64,000 bases of DNA from Pomphorhynchus laevis (GCA_012934845.2 WNNJ02001344.1:62001-126000); one strand, 5' to 3'. Shown: positions 31,801 to 46,800, counted from the stretch's first letter. Notes: generated by a model from the sequence alone, not told the origin. Translations and numbers: made by a program.

Positions 31801-34800
31801 GAAATAACGAAATTGTGTTGATGGGTAAATATCATAAATTAAAAAATGGGATCATATGCATTCAGGGGCTCGATAAATTCGTTATCACCTTCACTTCAAA
31901 AATGATTTTTGTTTTTATAATAAATGGTTAAGTTAATTAAAGTAAATATTTGCCTATGTGTAACGTTGCCAAATATTGTAAGCTTGTAATCAATTTTTTC
32001 TCTGTTACTTATCTAATATAATGGCAATAAAACTTTAACAGAAAACATTTGTTACTATTATACATCATTTTTTAATTAGTTATTGAGATTTGGTGATTTC
32101 AATAAAGATTGATTAATTACGTTTTTTTCCTTTTCATCATAATCCAATGTGTTGTCTGCCAAGTAAAACGTTTTCTCCATTAGGTAAGTGTCGGCATTAG
32201 TCAATACTGTACTGACAAATATAGGCTCCTTTAACTGAGTTTGTGTATTGTGTGCTATATATCAATAATAATCTTAAGTCCTAAGATTTTATATAATTTA
32301 GATTTATAAAAAATAAAAAATAAATTTTTATGAATTGATTAATAAATAATATACGATATTTTTTAGAATTAAGATTAAAGGTCATACGGAGAAACTGCAA
32401 TATAATGAGGTTTCGACCCTTCTAAATTTAACATAGCAGATAAGCAAGCACATGCCAAATGATGAATTTTCTCATCATTTTTATAAATCAATTAAAAAAT
32501 CAATTTTTATGAATTGACTAATAAATAACAGACGATGTAACAGAAAATATAATCGGAGGAAATCACAAGAAACTGCTATTTTATCAGGTTCCAATCCCTA
32601 TTCATCAGGGGTTGGAACTATTTTCTGCTTGATTAAATTTTTATAGTAACCTAGTTTAAAATATGCATCTATTAAATTATTTAAATGATTTTGAAATTAG
32701 CATTTGTTGTCTTCCTACATCGTTGATGTAGGAAGACAATACTATATCGATACTATATTTTGCATGATATAAATTGATATATTTTGCAAAATATAGTATC
32801 TTATACTAATACAAAATATATATTATATTATATAATATATTTATTATATATTATAATAATATAGTATCATTAAATTATAAATATATTATTGTGTTGAGTT
32901 ATATATTTTACTATTTTCTGCTTGATGTTATTTTTATAGTAACCTAGTTTAAAATATACATCTATTAAATTATTTAAATGATTTTGAAGAAAGCCAATAT
33001 CATTACATATTGTTGCAATTCTTAAAATTTCATTATTTAATGTATTTTATTTTATAATAATCTAGATATATAATTTAGATCTAAATAATATTCTATTTAT
33101 CTAATTCACATTTTATAAAGCTTAAAAATATGTCAGCTATAATTGGGCTACTATTACCACCCATTGGGACACCTTTTACTTGTCTAAATATAGATGCCCC
33201 TACTTTTAAATAATTTGTTAACAAAATATTTAAGGATTCTAATAATTCAACTACGATATGATCAGCACAACTAAATTTTCTCATCCACCGATTCCCTGTA
33301 TAAATCATGTTCTCGGTCCTATGTAAGAAATCAATAATGAAGAAGTTACATCCGCCCTAAATAATTTACGACCGGTAAAGTCTACAGGCACATATGATAT
33401 ACTATTAGAATTGTGCAAGTCGTCATGCTGGCAACCAGTAGAATGTCTCAATATTTATATATTGTCTCTATTCAATATATATATTTATATTTACTTGATG
33501 GTTTTAATTTTATTAGATATGCGTTATATATTTTTTTCCAAGTATAATATTAATTAATTTTTCTAACGCTTCTTAAATATCTGTTAAATCTAGATTTGTA
33601 TAAAGCGTACTAAAATCGTATGTATTTTGTGGAAATTATTTTATTTTAATTACTTTAAGTATTTTATTCATATAAACAAAAAATGTATTTAATGTACATT
33701 TAAAAGCACAACAACATTTCAAAGCACTACATATGAACTTAGGTTTTATTGGATTTTAATTTAATTTTGGATTCCAATATAATATAGGTATAGTTTTATT
33801 ATTTGATTCAACCTGTATACCCGTTTGATTCAATATTGAACAGTGACTACTGATAATTGTATCTAAATTTAAATCACCACGTTCAGATGCTGCGTTTACA
33901 TTTAAACCATTATAGTGCAGCGACTAGAATTTGTATTGCTAAATTGTATTTGCGTATCTTTAGGCTTTTTAAAACTTTGAGTACATCTCGAAAGCAGTAC
34001 ATCAAACAATTTGCTGGTGAATGTATTTGCTTTCTACTGCGCAAAGTGAAAGATATAAGTCTAGCCATACGCATTGTATTTCAAACCTATGACACATTCA
34101 CTGAAAAGGTTTGTCAGATATTTCATTTAGGACTTTTTAGCTTTTTAAATTGCATCTGTCATCTTATTACTCAAGCTTATTACTAAAGGTTCGAAAATAT
34201 ACATAACGGCAAAGTACAACACTTTAATGCCAACATATATCCCGATAATATTTAGACTGTTTGCTGGCAAAAAGGAAGCACCTACTACGTTAATCCATTA
34301 GTTTCTTTTAGTAATATAATACTTAGGTGTGCTTTACCAAATTCAGTTTTATCAAACACATTTTCGTTATCCTTTGACCTCTAATTTGGCGATAGATTTT
34401 ATATACTTTGATTCTGATTTACCTTAATGATAATATTTTGCAAATTTACTGTCGATAATAAAATAATTACCGATATAATATGTATTGAATATCTAAATTA
34501 ATAAATTAAAAATGTTAATAAGTTGTAATACATTTATTATTTAAATAACCCTGTAATTTTATTTTATATTAATTATTAATTATTAAATAATTAAATAAAA
34601 ATTAATTATTATTATATATTTGATTTATAAAAATATGATAACAATAGCTTGATTAATTTATTAAATTTACCGAGAAACTTGATATAACTATTGCTCGTGT
34701 GAATTTAAAAAATAAAGATTTAAGATTAAATTATAAAGATATAAGTATGGTTGTATATTTTTGTGTTATTTGTATTTTTGTTGAAGTTAGTACAAATTGA

Positions 34801-37800
34801 ACACCATGCCTACAAGTAGATAATTTATTTTTTATTATTCTTTCAAGACCCGTGCCAAAATAATAAGGCCTTATTTATCTAATAATATGAGCTGAATTTT
34901 AACTATGTATTTAACAAATTTCTTGATCTGAATCTTTGACGTAATAGGGGTTTAACAGGATATAATGATCGTGTAAAATTGATCAAGTTTTTAAATGATC
35001 GTGTATTTAATTAATCGAGTACAAACGTACTTGAATAATTAATAAATGAATTTAAACAATTATTTTGTTATTTCTAAATTCAAATATCTCAAAATAAGAT
35101 AAATCTTCTTTTATAAGAAAACTGTTTGAAAACTGTTTAATAAGAAAATTGTTCCAGTTTGAAATTACAATTATGTAAAGGTCTACTGAACGTGTAGTTA
35201 TTTGCATTTTCTTTATAGAATATTTTATATTCATAACTTTATAATTGTTAAATATTATATATTTCTGGTTATGATCGTAATTAAGATATGATCGTAATGT
35301 TTGAAAGCCTTAAAATGTACTTTGGATTATTTGTTCGACAATTAATTTCGTTCTTTTTATTTTGATATTAAAAAATAATACTTTAACTAATTTTAAATGA
35401 TCTTAATTATTCAAATTTAAATAATTAATTAAAATTTGGATTAAAGATAAACAAACCGATACAAAATCTAAAATTGTTGTTTATACATTCTTTTTAATTT
35501 AAAATTCAAAATTGTTATTAATAGTGAATAGTTTCAAAGTTTTTAGAAATTTAAATGCTTTCGTTTCTGAAAATTATTTTTTAGGACATTGACTTTCTAT
35601 GCATTATGTTCACTGAATGCACTAAAAGCGTACAAGGTAATTTGCACAAGTGTACTATTAAGGTAAAGTGAATCTACTTTGCAAAATGTTATAATTATCA
35701 ATTTTCAGCTTTTAAAAAGCTTAGTAGAAGCAGTTAACGCCGACACGGAACACATTTTCTTTAAAATTCTTGGCTTCATCTTTAACGAATTAGGCAATTT
35801 CTGTCAGAATCACATGGATGTTTACAGTTTGCTGTCTCTTCTAGATGTACGTCTTGTATTTCTCAATTGTTATTTTTCAATTTTATTTATAAAATACAAT
35901 TAAATTATAAATTGTTGATACAATAATTGATTTTGATTTCAAATGGCAATATCCTTGGTTTTTATTGATCAAATTAGTCCGATACATATTTTATTCAGAT
36001 AAACTTAATTGTATTTTTATTAAGGAACTTTGCAAAACAGACTTTGAACATGCTGGAGTTAAGTGTTTAATAGTGTATTCAGCCGCAGTGTTCTGCGAAA
36101 ATGAAGTCTTGAATAGCCGATGGATTTCTGCTGACATTAAACGTCGTCCCCTTCCGATATCCCTACTAATACCAAAACTATATATGGTATTTTTCATTTA
36201 TATTTCTTAAAATTACAATAATGTTTAGAATATATATCGTATCGCGGTTGACTTAATTCCTGCTTCATTGGATGAACAATTAAAGCTACAATGCTCCGTG
36301 CACGTTTTCAAATATTTATTCAATTTCTCTCAATATATAAACACGTGGTGTGAGTAAATAACATTTACTAATATTTTTACTGACATATTTTTTAATATTT
36401 GCAATCACAAAATATTTTCAAATTTGAATATCTTTAAAAGTTAAAATATTGAAATAACTTTAAACAGTTTGAAACAGTTACAATTTAAATTTTAATCGCT
36501 CAGTAAAAATACGTTAGAATTATACAGGGAAATTCTGTCATGGAATAGCCTGTCATCATCGGCTCTAATTTTACAATGTGCCTTTACAATGTAAGTTTAT
36601 ATCTTTAGTACATAAAATGTATAAAATGTATTCCATTTTTAAGACGAATTTAATTGATTGCATTCGCTATTATTTTAGTATAACATTCTAATTTACAACT
36701 TTGGTGAGCCCTAATTTGTGTCATCTCTATAATGACAAAAATATTATTATATTGATATTTACATGTAAATATATATGGACGATGCTAAGATGACGATATA
36801 ACAAGACGATACAATATTGAAATATATTTTAAATTGATATACATGTGCAGTCATTGTTACAATTAAAATTTTAATGGATTTTTTGTTTGCACTTTTGAGA
36901 CTTAAGGCATAAAGTAGAAGTAAACACGATTCGTAGATCTTCCACGACGAAAACCAAACTGCTACTTCGGTAGCAGATGTTCCCTTGTAAAGCATCCTGA
37001 CAATTTAATTTATCCACTTTGTAGGGATTGGATGATCAATAACGATCGAGTTAAAAGACACTTAATAATTTGATAAGAGAGAGGATATCATTTATATGTT
37101 CGTTACATTGTCGATCAGGATAGGGATATTATTGTTAGACATTTGAGAAGGTGCATATTGAATTTTTTCTAACGAGAAAACAATCTAATAGGATCATATT
37201 TAAGACAAGTGAAAACATGATTCGTAGATCGTCCACGATGAAAACCAAACTGCTACTTTGGTAGTAAATGTTCCTTTGTAAAGCATCCCGACAATTACAT
37301 TTATCTATTTCGTAGGGATTAGATGGTCGAGAACAATCGAATTAAAAAACGAACATTCAATAATTTGCCAAGAGGATATATTCTATATGTTCGTTACGTA
37401 GTTGATCGGGACAGGAATCTTTTTGTTAGACATTTGAGAAAGTGCATATTGAATTTCTTATAACGAGAAAACAATGCTTATAGAATCCTATTTAAGATAA
37501 GAGAAAAGATGATTCCTATATCGTCTTTTAAATAATGGCTGACGATCATTCGACTTTATGATTTGTAAAGTCGAACTTTACTAGCAAGTCGAACTTGCTA
37601 TTTGTTGATGAATTAAAAGTACCGAAACGTGAAACGCATGTATATATTAGTAGTTGATGATGTCCATCAATAGTGAAATGTAGCGTTCTGCTTTTGGCTT
37701 CAAAATATAAAATTAAAGTAAAAGTACAGAATAAAGTCATCCAAATTTAAATTGTAACATATTAAGTAATTGTATGAATTTTAATGAGCTTTTTTGTTGT

Positions 37801-40800
37801 TTATTTTGTAATATGCATATAAATTACAAATATTTACTAATATTATATTAATAATATTTTATAAATATTATAATAATATATATAATTATATTAATATAAT
37901 TATAATCTGTGATTTTATTCTTAAATTATTTTTTATTTCCGAAGAATTAGTTTATTTTTTTCCAGTAAACTAATAGCTACAAAAATTTTATTTACTTACG
38001 ATTTCTTGTCGGTTTCTATCGCTTTTATTTCGCTTATATGTTTACTCAGACTAGACTAATAATTTACAGTTAATCTCTCATTCCTTTTAAAAAATGAAAA
38101 ATCCAATAGAAAAGTCAAAAACATTTGCATTAATCTATGTAAATGGTTGTTTTGTAGTTATTCCAATTAACGAATTGAAATAAAAAATTAGAATGAAAAT
38201 ATTTTTATTTTCACTAGCCAACATCAAATGATAAAGAAATGCTCGTTTTTTCAAACATTTAAAAGTTAAAGTTCGGATGAACTTTGCTACTACTAGTTAC
38301 TTTTAGTAATAATTAAATAAATAATAACGTATTTTTTTTCTATATCAAATAATAATTTTATAATTTATTAAACTATTTTATATTATAATAATTTAATAAT
38401 TTGTAAATATATCCTTTAAAAAAACATAAATAATCTTTTTCAATGTGCTAACTGAAAAAGTTTTTTTTATTTATTTTTTTTAAATAAATTAAATGGGGTT
38501 TGTTTATTTATGTTTATTTATTTATTTATCGATGGGGTTTATAAACTCATTGTCCCAAATCATACATTTGGGACAACAAGTCTAAAATGACATTTTGGGC
38601 CAAATAATAAACAATTTTATTTTAGTCAAAAAGACATTTTTTTCAAAACAACTAAACTACTTTATATATATTAAAATGACCATAGAAGCGACCCACTCTC
38701 ATTCTTTTAAGTCTAAAATCTTTAATTATAAATATTAACTTAATGAGCACCTTTGAAATTAATATGATGGACAGTTTCCATATAAACGTTTTTCTATTGA
38801 TCATCATAAATTATTATTTTGATAATTAATAATACGGTATTTGCTGTAGTTTTGAGGTTTCTAAATTTAATATCTTTATCTAGCCAAAGACTTATTTACT
38901 ACCGAAGATGACCGTGTATTTATAACCATAATGCGAACACTTTGTGCAGTTCCCAATTTTGAAACGGTGGGTAATAGCTACACTGTAAATAGTCCACTAT
39001 TTTTGCTTGTTTATTTAGAAATTCGATTGGGAGAATGCGTGCATATTGCTGTGTGAAAAGCGTGTAAAAAGTTTAACAACGATCATTGCTGAGACGTTTC
39101 TATCGCGAGCTACATGTTTTGATCGCGAATACAACATCACGTATGGGTTTGGAATCAAAGTTGTCGCCTTGCTTAATGAATCACTTAAGTCCTCTGATTA
39201 CGATACTGCAATGAATTGTTTGTTGGTTTCGTTAAAGAGCTTAGTTACTGAAGCACACTTTGATAACGAAATTATACAAAAATTGTCGACATATGCTGTC
39301 GATGATGATAAGAATGCATTTATGCTTGCGCATTTGCTTGAGCTATCTGATATAACGAATTTGGATCACTTAGCGGAAAGACTGTTTCATTCTTGTTGCT
39401 TTAGCACTTCAACTTACAAACTATGTCTTTGCTACCAGCTTCTAGTTCGTCGTAAAGTACCACCACTTTCTGAGGAAATTATTGTTTCAATTATAAAGTC
39501 ATACGCAGTTGGTCTTAAATCATATAATCAACACGTAAGGCATTAATATTTTTTTAAATAATTTTATAATATTTTCAACATATTTTAGCATAGACGTTTG
39601 CTGCTTGATATTTTAAAATGCGTTATCAATACAGCTAATGAAGAGGTTCGTTTATTGAATATATGTTATATTCAAAATGGGGGATATTGTTGTTAATATT
39701 TCTTTTAAGTGTAATAAATTCAAGCTTATTTCTTAATTATTTCTTAATTATCCAATGCTTTTAAAATTTGCCTTGTTTTTAAATCGAATGAAAATTCGTT
39801 ACTACAAATTAAAAATTTGAAAGTTTATCGTTATTTTTTTTAATTTATATTTTATTTCTTTAATGAATTAAAATAATTTTTTAATTATAAATAACTTATA
39901 TTTTTATAATATTAATATTATAATTGTTATCATATATTAAATAATATAATTTTTAAAACGTTTTTTATCTAATTACTTTGTGAATTTGTCATTCAATCAA
40001 ATTGTAATTCATTTGAATTGCTTTGTTATTTAATCGAATTTTTCTTTTGATTGAATGAATTTGTTACGAAGGTAAATTTTTAACCTGCCCGATTTCCTTA
40101 TCTCGATATCTTAAATTTATATTTTTAACGGGAACTTAAAATAAATAATGAAAATCTAAACGTTGAAGCGATTTCGTAAATCTGTCAATTTTGATAATGT
40201 TCGTATATTCATGATTTTCGTCACAGATTTATAATCGTATAAACCATATTATAAAATGTCATCTTCTAAAAGATATCTTTACAATTTTGTTCCTAAACTA
40301 AAAAGTCATTATGAACTTAATTAAATAGATGTAAGTTAGAAGACTTTAACATTAGTTTCAAAAATATATTTTTTACTCGGTTTGAAAAATAAAGTCTACA
40401 TAAACGTCATGTGAAAATACTATTTATCAATTTATCAATTTGTCCATTTATCAATTTTGATAAATTTGTAAATATATTCAATTATTTATAAATATACAAC
40501 AATATATTCTATGCAAATACCCTTGTAAATATATCCTTGCAAATTTTATCGAATTAAATTATGCATTTGCAAATTTAAGAGTTTTATATTTATATCCAAG
40601 AATGTAGCAAAACATGTAACTATAAAAATGTCTATAATTCTTTGTTATAAACGAGAATTTGTTGTTTAATTGCTTAATCAAATAAATTGGACAATTATTT
40701 AAAATTTATCGTGAGTCATTAAATTTATTGCAACTGTTAATTATTTTATCTTTTATTAATTATTTTATTAAATTTAATCGATTTATTTTTATATCTGAGA

Positions 40801-43800
40801 ATTGTTCTGTACTCTAAAAATGTCTATAATTCTTTGTTTTAAACGATTAGCTGTTGTTTAATTGCTTCATCAAATAAATTGGACAATTATTTAAAATTTA
40901 TCGCGAGTCATTTTAACCAAATTGTTTGCTTTAGCTTTCAGAACGTTTTCAAGCTGTTAATGTCGTTGTTGATAAGATTTTGGACGTTGAAAACATTCCA
41001 ATGGATTTTGAAAATTTCCGAGAAAAAAATCGCCTAGTCGCAAAGCTTAATGCAGAGTCACTACTAAATCAATTTAAAGATTCACCCTTAATTGAAGTAC
41101 GCTTATTTTTATGCTTTATATTCTGAATATCGTTTAAATTATCAAATTTTTGAATTCACATCCAGAACAGATTTCAAATTTTGGTCAGATTAAATCAATA
41201 TAAAAAATAATTATTAAATTTAATAATTTACGAAGAAGATTATTTTTTAGGGATTGTTGCTTTTAAATTTAATTTAATTTTTTATTTAAAAATGTTTTTA
41301 ATTTTTATGATTTAATTGTTGAATTATATTTCAAGCCAATATTTGATATCTCGTAATTTAAATGTATAAAATTTTAATATCAAATATTTAAATTTGAATA
41401 TTTATTTCTTTAAATATTATTTCAATTTACAGCACACAAAATTCATTCAAAGTATTACTTGTAAAAAATAAATATTTTTGTACAAAATAAAATTTGAATA
41501 AAATGCAATTTGGAGTTGAGTAATAATAATAGAAGGTACAATTATTGTAATTTATGATCTTATTTTTTATGATCTTATTTATAAATATATAGTCGGCTTC
41601 CAGTTAACGTAGATTAGCAAACTGATTTAAAAAATAAATATATTTTTAAAAAAATAATATAATTTATTGTGAAATAAAATAATATTATTATCGCGAAAAA
41701 TAATAATAAATTGTTAATGTTTAATTATAAAAATTATAATAATTAATAATTATTTATATTTTATATAATTTTTACAACAAAAATAAACAAAATAAGAAAG
41801 TGGTTTCAAAAAAGATTTTAATGCATTCGATGCACGTATGTACGCTGATGGCGTACACGAAACGGCAAAAGTAAAATGCCGTCTAATTTCTAATATGCAA
41901 TCTTTCTAGTCTTTTTTGATATGCGTTGTACCATAAGCTGAATAAATTGTAGTTGGATTCTTTCCAGTTCCGCCAGATGCCAAAAATATAACGGGACAAA
42001 AGTGTCCTTGTTAAACTTCTATAACATGTTTAGAATATTTTGCTTGTTTACTTTTCACGTGGTACTCGTACAATGATCGACCTTCTTTGTTGATGTACGA
42101 TTGAACATGAGTATTCAATATACAAACGTTAAAATACGTGTATATATTATTTACACATATTATATATATTACTTACATAATTATAATATTATTTAATGAT
42201 TATAATAATATAATAATATATATGTTGTAAGAAAAGAATTTATATTTAAAAAATGACTTATGATTTTTTTAAATTGCTTGTAAATTATGATAAACGTATT
42301 TCTTCTTTCGTTTCAACTTTGATCTTAACGTGTCTTAAATTTATTTGAATCTATTGATTTAAAAACATTGCGATTTAACTTCGATTACAATAATTATGAT
42401 ATTTATTCGATGTATTGATTGACAGTCTCATAAGCTACTACAGTTCTGTTCAATTTCCTAGTCTCTTAAAAACATATGCTGCTTTTTAATATTATATTAT
42501 TATATAATATATTTTTATAATATTATAATATTAATAATATTATCGATTGATATATTATCATGCTAATTATACATATTATATATTATTATACATTGTTTAT
42601 TTAACATTTTATTCATTAATTATTATTTTAGTAATTTATTACACATTAATTATGATATATTCGATCAATGCTAATTACAATATGACCGATCCTTACTGTT
42701 GTCCAAACTCTGCAATCAGGTGAATGTCAATGGTCCGTTTATGGTTTTGATTTTGAGAGCGCTTCAGTCTACCTTATTGCGAATTTACGATGGCCTATTG
42801 TATACTCAACCATTTATAGCTTATCGCAGGGTTCCGAAGGGTAATCCCCTCAGCCCACTTTTATTTTTATCTTTCATGATGGACCTTCCACATCATATAC
42901 GTTCATGCACACTTGATGTCCTTTCTGTTTTGTACGCAGATGATCTTGCATTGGTAACTTATAATCGCTTATCAGCTTAATCTGCCATTTCAGCACTTGT
43001 AGAGTACTGTAACATTAATAAACTTACGGTGGATACATCGAAGACCGAAGTCGTTAAGTATCGTAAAGGTGGTCCATTATCTCGTAAGGATGTTCTGTCT
43101 GTGAACGACTCTTCTCTAAAATTTCGTTGTTTGTACAAATATCTTGGTGTTCTACTAAGCTCTCGCATGTCTTTCAAAACTCATTTGGATATACAGTCTC
43201 AGAGGTCGTCAAAGCTACGTATCCAGTGACTACGCTGGGACTTTCGTTCCATTGCGCTCTTCGATGCTTTGGAGTAAGGTTCTTTCCAATCATAAGTTAT
43301 GGTCTCAAATGTTATTGATCAGATCTGTCAGCAGATGATTCTGTCAAATTGATAAATGTTTATGGCGTTACATAAAATGTGTAGTTTGGGTATCGCCAAA
43401 GTGCTCCTCAACAGCTGTTGCAGTACTTAGTCGGACCCCTATTAGTAAGGATTTGTAATATTCACAGTCTCGAATAATCAATCGCTTACCTATCTAATTA
43501 CAGTAGCCTCAGCGACAAAATGTCTAACTTAGATCCCGAGTTATTATTGACATCTGCTTACACTCAAATAACTTGTAAGCATCTACACGCTGTTAAACGT
43601 GCGCTCATCTTTCGTCCATTGAAAGATTGACATTTTTGACCTCATAAATTTCTTTCAATTTTTAACTCTAAAATTTGATGCTGTAAATACCTGTGAAATT
43701 GTCGTACCCCAAGCCGAAAGTCACTATGGATAAAGCTAAATCGCTGTATTATACTATTTAATATTAATATATTAATTATTATATAAATGTCCTAATACCC

Positions 43801-46800
43801 ATTTTTTGACATTTTTTGAAAAATATTGTATTTGAACTTATTTGAAATGTGAATATCGGTTGCAATGCTCTCTAAAAACGCGTTAAAACTTTTCCCGGCA
43901 AGAACAGTTATTACATTGAGATATTGAACATTTTCAATCTCTCATTGTTTTGCGAATTGTACAATGTCACTAAAGAAGTTTTCGAAATAAATATAAAACT
44001 TACAATGCCGTTTCTAACCACATTGATTTGAGTCATGATTAATTATCTTTTTCGTTTTTTTTTCATGTTATAATCTTTTTAAGGTATGTACTCTATTCCT
44101 CTATTTAGATTTTAACCTCAATGATAGTGTCTTACCTTGTCGGTTTGCTAACAACAAATTTTACTGTTATTTGGAATCCAACAATTAAAATATTTCAATC
44201 ATTTGCAGAACACACTCCTGATGCATTTGTTTCAATTCTCGTCGATGTAATGCAGATCGAATTTAACATATTAAATTCAGGTAAGATTTTATAATATAAT
44301 GCCATATTATTAACTTCTTTGTAGATGTTACAACAATAAGAGAAGAAAATACAGGACTCGGCTCGTTGAATAAATCATTGAGTTTATTTATCAATTTAAA
44401 ATCAATCAATTGCGATCATTATCTATTTTATTCAAATCTTTGGTCTTGTTTTGATTGTTCAATCGGAGCTAAACTTATCGAACGAAAAAATAAAATTTTC
44501 GTGTCCATGTTTCTAGATTGCATTGCCTTGTAAGAATAAAATATTCAATGTTTTTAACTAATGCTATTTAATTTAGTTATAATCAACTTTTGACGTTCAG
44601 AAATAATTGTGTAGAGGGTAAGATACGATATCGCTTTTATGCTATGAAATAAATACAAATTTAAATAATTTTGACTTTGTAAAACCAATTTAAGCGAAGT
44701 GACCACAAATGTAACAATTTATAATTATAATAAAATGTAATAATTTATAATTCATAATTATATACAGGAATCCATTATTTTCAGTCTAATTAAAGATTTT
44801 GAACTTAATTGCTGCTAAAATCCATAAAAAAATATTTGTAGTTTTTTAGATTATTTAATTTATTATTAAATAATAAATTAAAAATAAATTAATAATAAAT
44901 TAAATTATTATTATTTTATTATTATTTTTTGATTATTTAATTATCGTTGACTAAAAAATATCGGATTATTAAATACCAGATTGCTTTTTAGCTGTGCTAT
45001 GGCAGGGACAGAATATGCTTTAGATTTTAAGATACGAACGTTGATTATCTTCAAGATATTTTTAATTGATTTGTTAGAATCCCTTATCCTTTGCATTTAA
45101 TATAGGATTAAACATTCACTACTGGATAAAGCTACTTTTAACTTCGTTAATTTTTAGTAGAAGAGAATTTTCTTGTGCCTTACATAAATATGCTGAGATA
45201 GATTTCGGAATCTAAATTATATAAGGAATTTGTAATTTTATTTTTTTATGTTTATTCCAGTTATTTCCTAGGAATATAGAATTTGCTGACATTTATTTAT
45301 AGATACATTGTTATTCGAAAGCATATTAATCTACTGTTATTCGTAATAACAGTAGATTAATTATAGATAATTTGTGGCTTGCACTTAAGTTAATTAGCCT
45401 TTCTCTTAGAATAGTGAATTCCAATGCTATAATTTGATTTTTATTTACTGGAACAAATCGTACAAATTAAAAGATAAATCAAATATTTATTTGTTTCTAA
45501 TTTTACAACTTTCTTTTTTACAGCAAAATCGAGAATAAAACAAACGCGAAGGTTTGCTCTAACGATTTGTAGCGATTTAGATTTAAAGTCCGTTTTGTTT
45601 CTATAGATTTCTCATAACAGTTGCTAAGGTTATATCGAAAAGTCAGAATATTCGTTCTTTTGCTTTTAAAGATAAGCTTAAGCAGTCTTTATTACAGGTA
45701 GGGAGTATCGAATACTGCAGGATATTTTACCGTATAGATGTTTTAGTTGATTCAATCATCAGATGCCGAGCTTTCAGTCTGTTCATTTGCAGTATACAAA
45801 GGATTTTGCCTGATTCCTTCCTCGATATGGTATTATATTCTATTTCGTATATATCAGAAATTTGGACTTATATGTATTTCAGAAAAATAGTTTAATTTGA
45901 TTAATAAGATTTTTTAATTTGATGTTGATTTAATTTAGACATTTTGAGTTTCGATTACGAAATTCAAATTATTTTCTCTTAATTTTTTAAAAACATTTAT
46001 ATTTATTTCAAATATTTATTTATTTCTTATTTTTTCATAAATTTACAGGAAAAGTTTATTCAAAAAATTTTAAACTTTTATAATCTTCTTGAACATGACA
46101 ACAGGAGCTATCGAAATATTGTAATTTTTGGAGTTAAACTAATTTCTCAGCTCTTGTAAATTTATTAAAATAATGTAATAAGATCATATTTGAGTGAAAT
46201 TAGTAAATAATATCTCGATAAACTTAAAATTATTAATATGATTGAAATGATAATTAATATTTCGATAGCTCTGATATCATTTTCAGGAAACTGTTTATTA
46301 AATCATTGTTTATTAAAAAATAACTATTTATTATAAAATTACAAAATATTTAAAGTATGATTTTAAAGTAAATATGTATTTAAAGTAAATATGTATTTAA
46401 TTTAAATATGTATTTAAAGCAAATATTTAAAGTAAATAAATTGATAAATTTCGAGTTTTCAGCTACTTTTCTATTATGCAAGAATATAAAGTTGGGTGAA
46501 ATTACAACTCATGCTCAGATTTCACGTTGTTGATAAAATTAATTTATTATTAATTTATTTTTATTATTAAATTAATTTATTTCGTTTTCGAAATACGAAA
46601 ATTTAAGTTCTCAGTATTTAAGTAGTAATCGATCAATATACCGACGTTTAGGTCTATTTTGTTCTGTATTTTGTATTATATTGCTTTCTGCTTCTTACAA
46701 TTTATCCAAGAATAAAAAGCTTTTAAATAAATTCATAAATTTCGAGTTTTCAGTGAGATAATAAACAGTTTGTAATTTTTGAATCAAGTGTTTGTAATTT

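Larger units (their letters stand above)
30455..33963 (+). other. UTP20 intron 6, repeat-rich
   Basis: 3.5-kb intron holding the 14-bp minisatellite, direct repeats at 32.3-33.0 kb, a perfect 15-bp hairpin and antisense Penelope-like RT pieces. Between 31810 and 32300 I see nothing beyond AT-rich sequence. Confidence 0.8.
41097..44108 (+). other. UTP20 intron 15 with two transposon remnants
   Basis: 3.0-kb intron. It holds an antisense fragment of the endonuclease-type element (41815-42125) and a plus-strand copy of LINE B (42690-43760). The remainder is AT-rich and unassigned. Confidence 0.8.

Noticed and set aside
30931-31821. Open frames of up to 254 codons with 14-residue protein repeats
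   Set aside because: All three forward frames are open over a 14-bp tandem repeat that lies inside a UTP20 intron; this is a by-product of the repeat, not a gene.
32540-32640. Hammerhead ribozyme in the Penelope-like 3' region
   Set aside because: A CTGATGA word is present on the minus strand, but I could not fit the GAAA core and the three helices.
33857-33963. Upstream extension of UTP20 exon 7
   Set aside because: The open frame continues, but starting at 33887 breaks phase with exon 6 and the extra residues have no UTP20 counterpart; the acceptor before 33964 restores phase.
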